A stretch of 27,500 bases of DNA from Chromera velia (taxonomy: Eukaryota > Sar > Chromeraceae). The stretch is taken from positions 52,024 through 79,523 of the forward strand of contig JAHBMJ010003983.1 in the NCBI GenBank assembly GCA_018398765.1, written 5' to 3'. Below the pieces are notes generated by a model. It saw nothing but the letters and a program-made list of their open reading frames with translations, made no database searches and had not been told where the DNA came from. Position 1 is the first letter of the stretch, and every line of letters starts with the position of its first letter. Positions 27,431-27,500 of this stretch are shown piece after piece. The position numbers were made by a program, and so were the translations under genes.

Positions 27431-27500
27431 CTGCACGCCGAAAGAGCATCCGATTTGATACAGACACAGACACAGCAAGTAAGGGAAATCTAGAGCGTGA

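Noticed and set aside
26884-27500. Plus-strand Pro/Gln-rich frame with two TAG codons and no TAA or TGA, first read as support for UAG as Gln
   Set aside because: The minus strand here has a better explanation: exons with consensus splice sites and pyrimidine-rich introns. I did not count these TAG codons.

Overview
The window is nuclear DNA of a eukaryotic microbe. It has an intron-dense gene with GT..AG introns, long pyrimidine-rich and microsatellite-filled introns, and no bacterial-style gene packing. Beside that gene sit a Ty1/copia LTR retrotransposon and hAT/Tc1-mariner-type DNA elements. The style (moderate GC, many short exons, an ankyrin-linked class II histone deacetylase, copia elements) would fit an alveolate or stramenopile alga such as a chromerid. 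That assignment is an inference from style and I cannot confirm it without a search. || Left third (1-11954, plus strand): one gene, entered at an internal exon and ending at a TAA at 11952. I could join 18 exons with consistent phases into 4,461 nt (1,486 codons plus stop). The product has an acidic N-terminus, ankyrin-like repeats split by a ~300-residue disordered insert, and a zinc-dependent class II-type histone deacetylase domain with all expected catalytic motifs. Its introns carry CTTT, TG, CT, GTCA and TCCA tracts, and most of its 5' splice sites run into GTNN tetranucleotide tracts. || Middle (11955-21855): a repeat-dominated interval. In order it holds a 476-bp MITE with ~26-bp inverted ends and TA flanks (12246-12721); an inverted-repeat-bounded block of degenerate ~31-40 bp repeats (12980-13209); an isolated BED zinc-finger ORF on the minus strand (13321-13593); and a structurally complete minus-strand Ty1/copia element (14490-21850) with 266-bp LTRs and an ATATA target-site duplication. 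A 1,702-bp hAT-type element (20096-21797) is nested inside the copia 5' LTR, with a perfect 8-bp duplication. The copia gag-pol is one uninterrupted frame of about 5 kb broken only by six TAG codons. The nested hAT frame is broken by one more TAG. Six of the seven differences between the two LTRs are CpA-to-TpA type. || Right third (21856-27500): mostly unrecognised. It has an AT-rich spacer, a pyrimidine-rich imperfect duplication (22757-23020), a GC-rich island with overlapping open frames on both strands (about 23.6-25.6 kb), a tRNA-like fold at its edge, another AT-rich spacer, and at 26.8-27.5 kb the exons of what looks like a second intron-rich gene on the minus strand entering from the right edge. 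|| No rRNA, CRISPR array or prokaryotic operon was seen. The most interesting signals are the mutational/codon signature shared by the two transposons, the nesting itself, and the tendency of splice donors to sit at the start of GTNN repeat tracts.
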